Assembly (NCBI GenBank): GCA_964347975.1
Contig: CAYGAY010000017.1
Coordinates: 1 to 64,000 of the forward strand
Direction: 5' to 3'
DNA: 64,000 bases
Source: Bin87 sp964347975
GTDB taxonomy: Bacteria > Chloroflexota > Dehalococcoidia > Lucifugimonadales > UBA3495
Shown here one piece after another: positions 29,872 through 38,737 of this stretch. The stretch's first letter is position 1, and each line of letters begins with the position of its first letter. The translations under genes and the position numbers were made by a program. Below the pieces are notes generated by a model. The model saw only the letters and a program-made list of their open reading frames with translations, was not told where the DNA came from and made no database searches.

Positions 29872-31614
29872 CTACTCCCGAAATATCTCCTCGCCCCGGT
29901 GCAGACGCAGGGCGATCTGGTAGGTTTGGCCGACGGCGCGGGAGGTGGGGGCGTGGGCGGCCAGGTAGCGGGCCATGCCGATGAGGACGTGGCGGCCCGA
30001 CGCGGTTCCCCGCCTTTGCCGGTACTGGCTGAGGCCGGCGTCAACGATCTGGAAGGAGTGAAAGCCGGCATCCTCGTTGAGCATGGCCCGTCCCAGGGCG
30101 GCCACCAGCGCGTCGGGTTCGCAGGAGGCGGTGAGATAGCGGGACACCAGGTGAGAGACCTCTTCAACCTGCTGGCGGACGTCCATGCGTTCGCGGATTT
30201 CGGCCAGCAGCTGCGGGCCGTCGGCCGGCGCGCTGCCCGTCTCCGGGATGCGCTGGGCCGGCATATTGAGGAAGCGGTCCAGGTAGATGCTCATGGCGAC
30301 GTCGAAGACACCGCGCAACAACTCCGGCGACGGGGCGCGCTGCAAGGCCCGGTGCAGGGCGTGGGCCGCCGTCAAAGTGTTGTGCACGGTGTCCCAGTCG
30401 CCGAACTCGTTGGAGATGTGGAAGTGGGCCATGCGGAGAAAGGCGGCGTAGGTCACGGCGGAGCCCAGCTCATCGGGGGTTGCGCCGGACTTTATGGCCG
30501 TCTTGATGGCCTCCAGAATGTCGGCTGGCGATTCGCCGAGCATTTCGCGGGCCAGCGTGTCCGCTTCGTTCCAGCCGGCGGCGCGGCGGCCCTGCTCCAG
30601 CAGGGCCGGCAGTTCCTCGCGGGCCTGCCACACCAGGGAGGCCAGGTCGATGGGGTGTCGCCATGCGCTGAGTTCGTGGCTGCGGCGGGCGCGGGCCATG
30701 CCGTGAACCAGGCTGGTCAGCGTCCGGCTGGCGTGTTCCCAGCCGATATGGTCCAGCAGCTCGAAAGCCTTGTTGGCGAAGTCCAGCGTGTGGCCGGCGT
30801 CCAGGTAGATGTGGTCGGTGGAGGCGGCGAAGATCAGGTCGGCGATGTGGCGGGAGGGCAATCCCAGCTCGATGGCCGTCCGGAGGCAACGTTCTGCGGC
30901 GTCCTCGGCGCGCACGTCGATGAAGTCGCGGAACCACTGCTTGAAGACTTCCGGGCGGGTTTCCCCGGTGGGCAAAGGATCGACTACGAAACGGGGCGGC
31001 CGGCCGGCGCACTCCCGGGCCACGTGGAGGAGTCCCTGGTACAGGGCCACCGGGCGGTCGTCGGCGTCCAGGTGAGGCAGCAGGTTGGCGGCGCTGGTGA
31101 GTATGGTCATGGCCGGCCCCCAGCCGGCGGCGGCGTAGGTCGTCCCGAAGTCCGCGCCGATGCGCAGCGGCGTCCGGTAGCCGGCGCCGGCGGCGTGGAG
31201 TCCCAATACCGATTTTGCGGTGACCAGGCGGATGTTGTGCTCCATGCCGTCGCGCAGACGGGCGGACCAGCGCTGCGTCTCGTCGCGCTGGGCGGGTTGC
31301 GGGTCCACCCAGACCTGACCGTCCACGATGGTCACGGGGAAGCTGCGCACGTCGTCGGCGAAGGGGTTGAAGGTGCCGCCGCTGGCCAGGTCGAAACGGG
31401 CGTTATGCCAATGGCAGGTGAGGATGCCGTCCTTGACGCTGCCCCGATCCAGGGGGAAGCCCATGTGCGGGCAGCGGTTGTCCACGGCGTACACCCGCCC
31501 GTCGTGGTGGAAGACGGCAATGGCATGGCCGCCGCCGGTGACGACCCGGCAGCCGCCGGTTTCCAGTTCGTCAATGCTCCCGACCCGAATCTGTTCTGCA
31601 ATTTGCGTCGCCAT
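29872..31614 (-). CDS. Rieske [2Fe-2S] protein with large helical C-terminal domain
   Basis: Start ATG 31614 (GGAGG just upstream; the frame is open to 31896). 580 residues. Residues ~8-105 are a Rieske domain with C48-P-H50 and C67-H-W-H70, 16 residues apart, binding a 2Fe-2S cluster. Residues ~120-580 are mostly helical with scattered His (LLPHLDADDRPVALYQGLLHVA, ADLIFAASTDHIYLDAGHT, TYAAFLRMAHFHISN). They do not look like a ring-hydroxylase catalytic domain. Questin-oxidase-like (DUF4243) helical enzymes are a possible comparison. It is probably a cytoplasmic oxidoreductase, substrate unknown. Confidence 0.8.
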   Translation of the reverse strand: MATQIAEQIRVGSIDELETGGCRVVTGGGHAIAVFHHDGRVYAVDNRCPHMGFPLDRGSVKDGILTCHWHNARFDLASGGTFNPFADDVRSFPVTIVDGQVWVDPQPAQRDETQRWSARLRDGMEHNIRLVTAKSVLGLHAAGAGYRTPLRIGADFGTTYAAAGWGPAMTILTSAANLLPHLDADDRPVALYQGLLHVARECAGRPPRFVVDPLPTGETRPEVFKQWFRDFIDVRAEDAAERCLRTAIELGLPSRHIADLIFAASTDHIYLDAGHTLDFANKAFELLDHIGWEHASRTLTSLVHGMARARRSHELSAWRHPIDLASLVWQAREELPALLEQGRRAAGWNEADTLAREMLGESPADILEAIKTAIKSGATPDELGSAVTYAAFLRMAHFHISNEFGDWDTVHNTLTAAHALHRALQRAPSPELLRGVFDVAMSIYLDRFLNMPAQRIPETGSAPADGPQLLAEIRERMDVRQQVEEVSHLVSRYLTASCEPDALVAALGRAMLNEDAGFHSFQIVDAGLSQYRQRRGTASGRHVLIGMARYLAAHAPTSRAVGQTYQIALRLHRGEEIFRE

Positions 31615-31664
31615 GATGCCTCCCTCCTCGCCTGGTTCTGTGTCGGGATGCAATTGCAACCCGA

Positions 31665-32078
31665 CTAGCCTTTTGCGCCGCCGTTCTGATCTAGCATTCC
31701 CGCCCAGCCGCGCCGGCCCATCCGCACGTGAACTAATCTTTCTTCGGGCATATCCACCGCGAGTCTCAGATATTGAAGGGTCGTCGCCCCGATGCACTCT
31801 CCGCTCTCGTCTGGCCGGAAGGCCACCGGAGCGATGCCACTCACGCTTTGACCGTCGTCCAGTGCGATGGTAAATCGAGCATATCCGTACTCGCACTCCA
31901 CTTCCGAGCCGTCAGCCGTAACGTAAGTAGCTGGCTGCTCTGGTCGAATGCCCAGCTCCGCCAGCAAGGCGGCGGGGAAGGCCGAATTGGTGGCGCCGGT
32001 GTCAACCAATGCCTCCGTTTCGTGAGCGTCGCCGCCGTGCAGGTTGGCGACGCTTACTTTCGCGTAAAAGATGCCCAT
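31665..32078 (-). CDS. Retropepsin-like (clan AA) aspartic protease
   Basis: 137 residues. The active-site motif ALVDTGATNSAFP (Asp26-Thr-Gly) sits near the N-terminus, as in single-domain retroviral-type proteases that work as dimers; the hydrophobic-hydrophobic-Gly partner motif may be ECIGATTL (about 94-101). Bacterial members have few known substrates. It lies directly downstream of the alpha/beta hydrolase gene (11 bp gap), so they may be co-transcribed, and its end is 50 bp before the Rieske start. Confidence 0.75.
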   Translation of the reverse strand: MGIFYAKVSVANLHGGDAHETEALVDTGATNSAFPAALLAELGIRPEQPATYVTADGSEVECEYGYARFTIALDDGQSVSGIAPVAFRPDESGECIGATTLQYLRLAVDMPEERLVHVRMGRRGWAGMLDQNGGAKG

Positions 32079-32089
32079 ATCCGGCCTCC

Positions 32090-32899
32090 CTATTCCGTAT
32101 CGGTAACGGCGGCGGCAGCCGCGCCGCGCTGGGCGTAGCGGGTGATGAAGTCGCGGATTGCGCTGAAGTATTGCTGGTAGCCGACGTACATCAGGTCGTT
32201 GTGGCCGGCGTTGGGGATGATTTCCAGGCGCTTTTCGGTGGTTTTGAAATTGTCGTGCATAGCTACGGCGTCGCTGAGGGGCGCCAATTCGTCCCGTTGG
32301 CCATGGATGACCAGGGCGGGGATGTCGATGGAGTAGAACTTGGCGCGGTAGTGGTCTTCCAGCGCCTTTATCACATCAGGCGCGAGGCCGTCGGCGAAGC
32401 GTCCCAGGTTGGGGCGGCCGCTCTCGATGATTACGCCGTTGAGCTGGTCGGGTTCGGCAACGGCCAGTTCGCCGGCGGCGTGGCGGCCCATGGAACGGCC
32501 CATGACGTACACCGGGCCGGTGACGCCAAGCTCGGCCATGGCCTCGCGCAGCCCCGCCAGCGCCACGTGGGCGTCGGCCAGCATGGTGTTGAAGGTGGGA
32601 GCGCCGCCGGACGCGCCGTAGCCCCGGTAGTCGGCGACGAAGAAGTTTGCGCCGATCTCGTTGTAGTGGGGCGCGATGTGGTCGTAGCCGGCGGCAGTCT
32701 CGCCGTTGCCGTAGAAGAACAGCACAGTGGGATAGGCCCGGTCCACCGCGTGGAACCGGCAGGACAACTGCACGTCGTCGGCCACGTTGACCGCGTAGTC
32801 CACCGCGCTCTCCGGGGTCTTGGTCCAGTGGCGTTGGGGATAGAAGGAGCGGCCTGAACCCACGGCATTCTCCAGCACGGAATAGTCAACAGCAGTCAT
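32090..32899 (-). CDS. Alpha/beta hydrolase
   Basis: 269 residues with the hydrolase fold. The oxyanion-side motif is FFYGNGETAAGY, the nucleophile elbow GRSMGR (Ser136), the acid Asp203 in IHGQRDELAP and the base His233 in PNAGHNDL. It is closest in style to serine aminopeptidase-S33/BAAT-type esterases that act on small substrates. It is the first gene of a possible pair with the aspartic protease. Confidence 0.85.
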   Translation of the reverse strand: MTAVDYSVLENAVGSGRSFYPQRHWTKTPESAVDYAVNVADDVQLSCRFHAVDRAYPTVLFFYGNGETAAGYDHIAPHYNEIGANFFVADYRGYGASGGAPTFNTMLADAHVALAGLREAMAELGVTGPVYVMGRSMGRHAAGELAVAEPDQLNGVIIESGRPNLGRFADGLAPDVIKALEDHYRAKFYSIDIPALVIHGQRDELAPLSDAVAMHDNFKTTEKRLEIIPNAGHNDLMYVGYQQYFSAIRDFITRYAQRGAAAAAVTDTE

Positions 32900-32972
32900 A
32901 ACAGGCCCTCCCCAGCGAATAATTGGGATTATACTACGGGATAATGAATGGCCTCGCGCCGATCCGCCTTGT

Positions 32973-33056
32973 TGTTGCGAGGAGCGGAGGCCGATATTTG
33001 ACTAGGAGTTACGCACTTGCTCCTCTGTCATTGCGAGCGTAGCGTGGCAATCCCGA
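32973..33056. repeat. Degenerate MITE-like repeat fragments
   Basis: GTTGCGAGGAGCGGAGGCCGAT and CTGTCATTGCGAGCGTAGCGTGGCAATC stand here in direct orientation, both left-end type, as if two broken copies were joined. Nothing else is evident in 32900-33230. Confidence 0.55.
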
Positions 33057-33230
33057 CGGCTGTTTGCGCAAGAGGTGATGCCGGCGTTTGCGTAGTCAAG
33101 ACCGAGTGACGCCAATGGGCTAGGCCGCGTTGACATTTAACCGCCATTTCTGCGAAAGGCGGAACATTGATCAAGGTAAGGGGCGGTGATACCATTCGGC
33201 CCTGCCGCCCAGCCTCAAGTTCGGTGTGTC

Positions 33231-34187
33231 ATGCGGAGCAGCAAATTGATACGCGATCTACTTCCACATCAGTCTGCCGGTTCGGAATTGTCAGATGGCG
33301 TCCATCGTTCAGGTTCAGTGATCGAAAACGACGGCGCGTGCAGTCTGACGCCTCGTAGCGGCTGCCATCGGGTCGAGTGCCGGGACAATCTCGAGTTTAT
33401 GAGCAACCTCGATGACGGGCAGATAAAGTTGGTCGTTACCTCACCACCCTACAACTTGGGCAAGACGAAAGAAAACCGGATGTCGATTGACGACTATCTG
33501 GAATGGCAGGAACAGGTGATCCGGGAGTGTGCTAGGGTCTTGCATCCGAAAGGGTCAATCTGCTGGCAGGTGGGCAACTACGTCCACCGTGGTGAAATTT
33601 TCCCGCTTGACGCCTTGTTTTATCCTATATTCAAAAAACTCGGTCTCAAACTTCGAAATCGGATTGTATGGCACTTCGGCCACGGAATGCACTGCTCGAA
33701 AAGGCTGTCGGGCCGGTACGAAACCATAAACTGGTGGACCAAAAGCGACGATTATACCTGGAACCTGGACCCCATCAGGATGCCATCGAAATACCCCAAC
33801 AAACGCCATTTCAAAGGGCCAAACGCCGGCCGGTTATCCGGCAACCCCAACGGCAAGAACCCAACCGACGTATGGGAAATCCCCAACGTGAAACACAACC
33901 ACCCGGAGAAGACGATACATCCCTGTCAGTTTCCGGTTGAGCTGGTCGAACGACTGGTCTTGTCCATGACCGACGTATCGGATGCCGTGCTGGATCCTTA
34001 TATGGGTGTCGGATCCGCCATCATTGCCGCAATAATGCACGGGCGTGCGGGCTATGGGTGCGACACTGATCCTGATTACGTGGCTATCGCCCGTGAACGT
34101 ATCGAGCAATGGGAGAAAGGAACGCTACGCACCCGCCCCATGGGGAAGCCGATTTATGATCCAGCCAGACCGAACGGCGGACACTGA
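33231..34187 (+). CDS. Type II DNA methyltransferase (beta class, SPPY), partner of BglII-type nuclease
   Basis: Start ATG 33231 chosen tentatively; the frame is open from 33186. About 318 residues. Motif IV is SPPYNLG (71-77) and comes before the AdoMet-binding motif DPYMGVGSA (255-263), the beta-class order. SPPY is common in N4-cytosine enzymes, though adenine is possible. The next gene, 72 bp downstream, encodes a BglII/BstYI-like endonuclease, so the pair is a type II restriction-modification system, probably for a GATC-centred site. Confidence 0.87.
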   Translation: MRSSKLIRDLLPHQSAGSELSDGVHRSGSVIENDGACSLTPRSGCHRVECRDNLEFMSNLDDGQIKLVVTSPPYNLGKTKENRMSIDDYLEWQEQVIRECARVLHPKGSICWQVGNYVHRGEIFPLDALFYPIFKKLGLKLRNRIVWHFGHGMHCSKRLSGRYETINWWTKSDDYTWNLDPIRMPSKYPNKRHFKGPNAGRLSGNPNGKNPTDVWEIPNVKHNHPEKTIHPCQFPVELVERLVLSMTDVSDAVLDPYMGVGSAIIAAIMHGRAGYGCDTDPDYVAIARERIEQWEKGTLRTRPMGKPIYDPARPNGGH

Positions 34188-34259
34188 ATCCGAAGCGTCG
34201 CTTCGGCGCTGTTTTTGAGTTCGCCGAGCTGATGGTTCAGGTGAAAGGACGACCACTAG

Positions 34260-34808
34260 ATGCGAATAGTCCATTACCATTCGCATCTCGGCGGGGCGGA
34301 AATCCTGCAAGTCAGATACCCGCAGATTAATCGCCTCATTAACGAAGCAATTGTGGCGACGGGCGCCGATTTTCGGACCAAGGAAAGCCGCGAAAGAGGT
34401 CGCGCCGGCGAGATGCTGTATGATCCTTCAGCCATGAATCGGGCATTCAAGAGAGAGTTTCAACGACGTGGTTTCGCGGAGCTAAGGAGGCATGTTGAGC
34501 GGAATGTGCCCGGTTGGAACACGGACGAAATCAATGTTGGATACAAGCAGGTTGACTTCTTCCGCGACCGGGTGCTGGTGGAAGTCCAGTTCGGCAAGTA
34601 CTTCGCCATGTTCTATGACATGGCAAAACTGGAGTACTTCTACCGGCAGAACGAGGCTGACGTCGGTGTGGAGATCGTACCATCATTCCGTTTGACTCGG
34701 GATATGTCCTCCGGCGTTGGTCGCGGTGAGATGCTGGTCACCGACATCATGGGCCTCCAACGCAGTTTTCCAACCTTTCCGGTGAAGATCATCTTCATCG
34801 AGCCCTGA
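34260..34808 (+). CDS. BglII/BstYI-family restriction endonuclease
   Basis: 182 residues. The catalytic block VDFFRDRVLVEVQFGKYFAM contains Asp99, Glu108 and Gln110. The D-x8-E-x-Q layout is the unusual BglII active site (Asp84, Glu93, Gln95), with Gln in place of the common Lys. It is shorter than BglII (223) and BstYI (203). BglII cuts AGATCT and BstYI RGATCY, so this enzyme likely cuts a related GATC-containing site. It lies just after its methyltransferase, same strand. Confidence 0.83.
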   Translation: MRIVHYHSHLGGAEILQVRYPQINRLINEAIVATGADFRTKESRERGRAGEMLYDPSAMNRAFKREFQRRGFAELRRHVERNVPGWNTDEINVGYKQVDFFRDRVLVEVQFGKYFAMFYDMAKLEYFYRQNEADVGVEIVPSFRLTRDMSSGVGRGEMLVTDIMGLQRSFPTFPVKIIFIEP

Positions 34809-34857
34809 GGCGCCCCCGGCTTTGACACCAACAGGTTAGCTCCACGGAGCGCAGCCC

Positions 34858-35538
34858 ATGTGCGGAAGAATCAGTCTGTTCGCGGAACTGGAGGATTTGG
34901 CGTCCCAGTTCCGTTTCATCCCTGACGACGTTGGCGATGGCTACCAGGTTTCCTGGAACATCGCGCCCACCGCTGCGGCGCTGGTCATCACCGCCGGCGG
35001 GGATATGCGCCGGGCCGGCGTAATGCGTTGGGGGTTCACTTTCAACCGTCCGCCGGGAAAGTCGGGGTCGTCGCGACCCTTGTTCAACGCCCGCAGCGAG
35101 ACGCTGGCGGAGCGTCCCGCCTTCCGCGCGGCCTTCGCGCAACGCCGATGCCTGGTGCCCATCAACGGGTTCTACGAGTGGCGGGCCAATCCGGGCGGCG
35201 GCAAAACGCCCCTGTGGATACACCGGACGGACGAGTGCCCCTTTGCCCTGGCCGGCATTTACAACACCAGGCCGGACCCGACGGTTGCCGTAATCACCGG
35301 CGCGCCCAATGGGCTGATGGCGCCCATCCACAACCGGATGCCGGTGATGCTGGACGATGCGGAGTACGACGATTGGCTGGACCCGGAAGCGGATCCAATG
35401 ACGCTGCATGGTCTGCTGCGGCCGCGGGAGTGGCCGGCGATGGCCGCGCGGCCGGTGTCCACGGCGGTGAACCGGGCCGGCTCCGACGGGCCGCGCCTCG
35501 TCGCCCCGGTGGATGGCGGCGGCGCGCTACTGCTGTGA
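34858..35538 (+). CDS. yedK: SOS response-associated peptidase (SRAP, YedK/HMCES family)
   Basis: 226 residues starting MCGR; Cys2 becomes the N-terminal nucleophile that forms a thiazolidine link with abasic sites in single-stranded DNA. Other conserved sites are present: Asn77 in FNARSET, Glu107 in GFYEWR and His158 in IHNRMPV. It protects abasic sites during replication. It is 49 bp after the restriction gene on the same strand; cotranscription is possible but not shown. Confidence 0.93.
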   Translation: MCGRISLFAELEDLASQFRFIPDDVGDGYQVSWNIAPTAAALVITAGGDMRRAGVMRWGFTFNRPPGKSGSSRPLFNARSETLAERPAFRAAFAQRRCLVPINGFYEWRANPGGGKTPLWIHRTDECPFALAGIYNTRPDPTVAVITGAPNGLMAPIHNRMPVMLDDAEYDDWLDPEADPMTLHGLLRPREWPAMAARPVSTAVNRAGSDGPRLVAPVDGGGALLL

Positions 35539-35570
35539 TGCCGGCGGCTCGGGCGTATGAGCTCCATCGC

Positions 35571-35660
35571 TCATGCGTACCCACTTTGTCATTGCGAGCG
35601 TAGCGTGGCAATCTCGCCGCCGGAGGAGTCGTCGCTCTGGCAACAGCGTCGCCACCGCCG
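35571..35660. repeat. Partial MITE-like repeat
   Basis: TCATGCGTACCCACTTTGTCATTGCGAGCGTAGCGTGGCAATCTCG shares its left edge and first ~40 bp with copy A at 25104; the right end is missing. No gene is seen in 35539-35808. Confidence 0.6.
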
Positions 35661-35808
35661 GAACGAGATCCTATCGCCCGCCTACGGCGGTTGTGGAATG
35701 ACCGGTTAAAGCGGGTACGTATGAGAACTCCATCGGGTTTGCCGCTCCCGGCCCGGTGCGCTATACTCCCTGCGATTTTCCCCTATCATCGCCCGGGAGG
35801 GCCTGCTT

Positions 35809-36960
35809 ATGGACATGGGATTGAGCGAGATTCAGCAGATGCTGAAGAACTCGGCGCGGGAGTTTCTGGCCCAGGAATGCCCGTTGACACTGGTGCGCGA
35901 ACTGGAGAACGACCCGCAGGGTTTCAGCGAGGACATCTGGCGTCAGGTGGTCAACCTGGGCTGGACGGGCATACCCTTCCCCGAGCAGTACGGCGGCACC
36001 GGCGGTTCCTTCCTTGACCTGGCGGTGCTGGTTGAGGAGATGGGCCGCGCCCTGCTGCCGGCTCCGTTCTTCGCCACGGTCGTCCTGGGCGGTCTCACCG
36101 TGCTGGACGCCGGCAGCGACGAGCAGAAGCGCGACCTGCTCACCCGCGTTTGCGCCGGCACGGCGCGCCTCACCCTGGCGCTCACCGAGCCGTCGGCCAC
36201 CACCGCGGCCTGGGGCGTGGAGACCACCGCCCGTCGATCTAACGGAGACGGCGGCGACGGCTATGTTATCAGCGGAACCAAGCTGTTTGTCCCCGACGCC
36301 CACGCCGCCGACACCATCATCGTCGCCGCCCGCACGATGCCGGCCGGCGACGACCCGGAGCAGGGCATCACGCTGTTTCTGGTGCCGGCCAACGCCGCCG
36401 GCGTGGCGGTCGAGCAGATCAGCGCCATCGGCAACGAGCGGCTCTGCGAGGTGCGATTGGATAACGTGTCAGCGCCGGACGATGCCGTGCTGGGCGAGGT
36501 CGGACAGGCGTGGCCCGTCATCCAGCGGACGCTGGCCCGGGCCACGGCGGCCCACTGCGTGCAGATGGTAGGCGGCGCCGAGGCCGTGCTGGATATGACC
36601 GTGGAATACGTCAAGCAGCGCACCCAGTTCGGCCGGCCGGTGGGCAGCTTCCAGGCAGTGCAGCACCATTGCGCCAACATGGCTACCGACGTTGAGGGCG
36701 CGCGCCACATCGCCTACCAGGCGGCCTGGGCCATCGCCGAGGGCGAGTCGGCCCGACGGGAGGTGGCCATGGCCAAAGCCTGGTGCAGCGGAGCCTACCA
36801 GCGGGTCTGCTCCCTGGGCCACCAGTGCCACGGCGCCATCGGCTTTACGATGGAACACAACCTGCAACTGTACACCCGCCGGGCCAAGGTGCAGGAACTG
36901 TCCTACGGCAGCGTCCACGACCACAAGGAGGTGGCGTTGCAGGAGATTGAGGCGGGGTAG
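35809..36960 (+). CDS. Acyl-CoA dehydrogenase
   Basis: 383 residues, FAD-dependent ACAD fold: an N-terminal helical domain (GWTGIPFPEQYGGTGG), a middle beta domain with LALTEPS and GTKLFVPDAHAADTIIVAAR, and a C-terminal helical domain with YVKQRTQFGRPVGSFQAVQH and CHGAIGFTMEHNLQLYTRR. It oxidises an acyl-CoA at the alpha-beta bond. GGGAGG precedes the ATG. It stands alone, without the usual ETF or CoA-ligase neighbours, so the substrate is unknown. Confidence 0.9.
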   Translation: MDMGLSEIQQMLKNSAREFLAQECPLTLVRELENDPQGFSEDIWRQVVNLGWTGIPFPEQYGGTGGSFLDLAVLVEEMGRALLPAPFFATVVLGGLTVLDAGSDEQKRDLLTRVCAGTARLTLALTEPSATTAAWGVETTARRSNGDGGDGYVISGTKLFVPDAHAADTIIVAARTMPAGDDPEQGITLFLVPANAAGVAVEQISAIGNERLCEVRLDNVSAPDDAVLGEVGQAWPVIQRTLARATAAHCVQMVGGAEAVLDMTVEYVKQRTQFGRPVGSFQAVQHHCANMATDVEGARHIAYQAAWAIAEGESARREVAMAKAWCSGAYQRVCSLGHQCHGAIGFTMEHNLQLYTRRAKVQELSYGSVHDHKEVALQEIEAG

Positions 36961-37046
36961 TGTCATCGCTAACGACAAACCCGTCATTCAATAAGCGGCA
37001 GTCATTCCGGCGCAAGCCGGAACCGCCCCTCTGTGCGGGATACAAA

Positions 37047-37298
37047 ATGATTGATTACATATTGAGGGGTTTTGGATGGATGCTGGTCGGGATGTTACTA
37101 GGCGGTTTGCTTGGGGCTTGCCTTGGGTACATTATTGCTGAAGTCGCGCTAGGCGACGGCACTCTCTTTGGAGCGGAAATAGCACGACTTTCCGCCATGT
37201 CTGGCGCTATCGTTCTCGGCCAGACATCGGGAATCGTCTGCGGCATTGTTGGCGGAGTTACGAGTGTTGTCAGAAACGAAAGCACGCACAGCCGATAA
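37047..37298 (+). CDS. Small Gly-rich membrane protein
   Basis: Start ATG 37047 is preferred because the upstream part of the frame runs through a hairpin repeat at 36999-37023. 83 residues with two spans rich in small residues (MLVGMLLGGLLGACLGYIIA and GAIVLGQTSGIVCGIVGG). No family recognised. Confidence 0.5.
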   Translation: MIDYILRGFGWMLVGMLLGGLLGACLGYIIAEVALGDGTLFGAEIARLSAMSGAIVLGQTSGIVCGIVGGVTSVVRNESTHSR

Positions 37299-37481
37299 AT
37301 GCGCTCACAATCAAGGGAGACCACTATTTGAAAGGGAGATACCAATCACCATGCCTCCACCCGCACCCGCCTTTCTCCGCGACGGCCCTACCCACTGCTG
37401 AAAATTGCTGTGCATCTCCGTACCTATCGTTTACGATGATAAAATTGTGTATAGCCTGACAGACGCCCAAGGAGGTCGCTG

Positions 37482-38264
37482 ATGGCAGCCGTCAGGGATG
37501 ACTACAACTACCGCAGGATTACCAAACCGCCCAGATTTGGCCATGGGTCTGAACCTGGTATCCAGTTCTCCGCGCCACATACGGCCCCGGATGCCGATAG
37601 CGCCCAGATGGTGCGTAAGCACCTCCCCGACGACGAGAGAGAGGACATATTGCTCAGGACCGCCAGGGCGGAACGCGCCCTTTACATTGAGCCGGTCGAG
37701 AGAACCTACGAGACTCAAGCGGATGCCCTAGCCGTCCGCAGGAACGATCTGGGTATGAAGTACCTGGAGCACGACTTGGCCAAAGCGTTTCGCAATTTTC
37801 TGGAGGCTGTAACCCAAGACGAAAATTTTGCTCTGGCCCACAACAATCTTGGCTTGGTATTCCTCGAGATAGGAGACCTATTCAGGGCCCTCGAACACTT
37901 GGACAGGGCTATTGAACTCGACGACACACTCGATGTCGCTTACTGCAACAGGGGCCTTGCCCACCTGGAAGGTGGAGACTTCGAGGCAGCCTACGAGGAC
38001 TTTGGGAAAGCGCTGGAGCTGGACCAGCACGATCCGATGCACTATAACAACATCGGCGTGCTGTTCTTGGACTTGGAGGTACCAGCCAAAGCCTGTGACT
38101 ATTTCAACACGGCGATAGATCTGGACCCAAACAATCCCTTACCGTATAAAAACCGAGGGTTGGCCTACCGCGAGATGGGAGATAATCAACAAGCCCGGGC
38201 CGACTTCACCAAAGCGATAGCACTGGAGGAAGAACAATATCAGGCTATGTTCGGGGAATCCTGA
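37482..38264 (+). CDS. TPR protein paired with a PIN-domain gene
   Basis: 260 residues. Residues ~1-85 are a polar N-terminal domain of unknown fold; residues ~86-255 are about five tetratricopeptide repeats (e.g. AHNNLGLVFLEIGDLFRALEHLDRAIEL). AAGGAGG lies 6 nt before the ATG, a strong site. The gene ends 2 bp before a PIN-domain gene, the position usually held by an antitoxin. It may be a scaffold that controls the PIN protein; this is inference. Confidence 0.8.
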   Translation: MAAVRDDYNYRRITKPPRFGHGSEPGIQFSAPHTAPDADSAQMVRKHLPDDEREDILLRTARAERALYIEPVERTYETQADALAVRRNDLGMKYLEHDLAKAFRNFLEAVTQDENFALAHNNLGLVFLEIGDLFRALEHLDRAIELDDTLDVAYCNRGLAHLEGGDFEAAYEDFGKALELDQHDPMHYNNIGVLFLDLEVPAKACDYFNTAIDLDPNNPLPYKNRGLAYREMGDNQQARADFTKAIALEEEQYQAMFGES

Positions 38265-38266
38265 CT

Positions 38267-38737
38267 ATGGCGCCCCGACACCCCGAACCGATCAGAGTCG
38301 TCATAGACACCAGCACTGCTCTGCCAGTATTGACCAGTGAAGATGTCGACAACCACTGGCTGGTGTTCCTTTGGCAATCAAACAATATTATACCGATGGT
38401 TAATAGCGAGACCATCGAGGAGCTGAAGGCGAAGATAATCGAAGCGAGCCCAACCGCAAAAGAACTACAAGCGCGACGCTTTCTAATCAAAACCATGAGT
38501 CGCTACGAACCTTGGTGCGTAACAGTGCCACTCACTGAGGCGCCAGATGCTCCTCAGAGTAGGGATGCCAATGATCAAATGTTCATAGACCTTGCAATCG
38601 CAAGCGAAGCGGACATCCTGTTCACACGCGACCTCGACCTCTTGACCATGGACCCAGGCCCAACATTTCGAATACTCGATGATCGGGAAGGCCGGCCCGC
38701 GCTGGTCCCCCAAGAACAAGGAGCTATTCTCCCATGA
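38267..38737 (+). CDS. PIN-domain putative toxin (COG1569-like)
   Basis: 156 residues. PIN acidic residues: Asp in VVIDTSTALPVL at the N-terminus, Glu in NSETIEEL, and Asp residues in DANDQMFIDLAIASEADILFTRDLDLL. The fold is a Mg-dependent RNase, commonly a VapC-like toxin. It begins 2 bp after the TPR gene and its stop overlaps the HIT-gene start (ATGA), so it lies in a tight operon. Confidence 0.82.
   Translation: MAPRHPEPIRVVIDTSTALPVLTSEDVDNHWLVFLWQSNNIIPMVNSETIEELKAKIIEASPTAKELQARRFLIKTMSRYEPWCVTVPLTEAPDAPQSRDANDQMFIDLAIASEADILFTRDLDLLTMDPGPTFRILDDREGRPALVPQEQGAILP

Noticed and set aside
37351..37401. 16-codon ORF (MPPPAPAFLRDG...) with a GAAAGGGAG site upstream
   Set aside because: Could be a leader peptide or the truncated start of a lost gene, but nothing beyond the ribosome site supports it.
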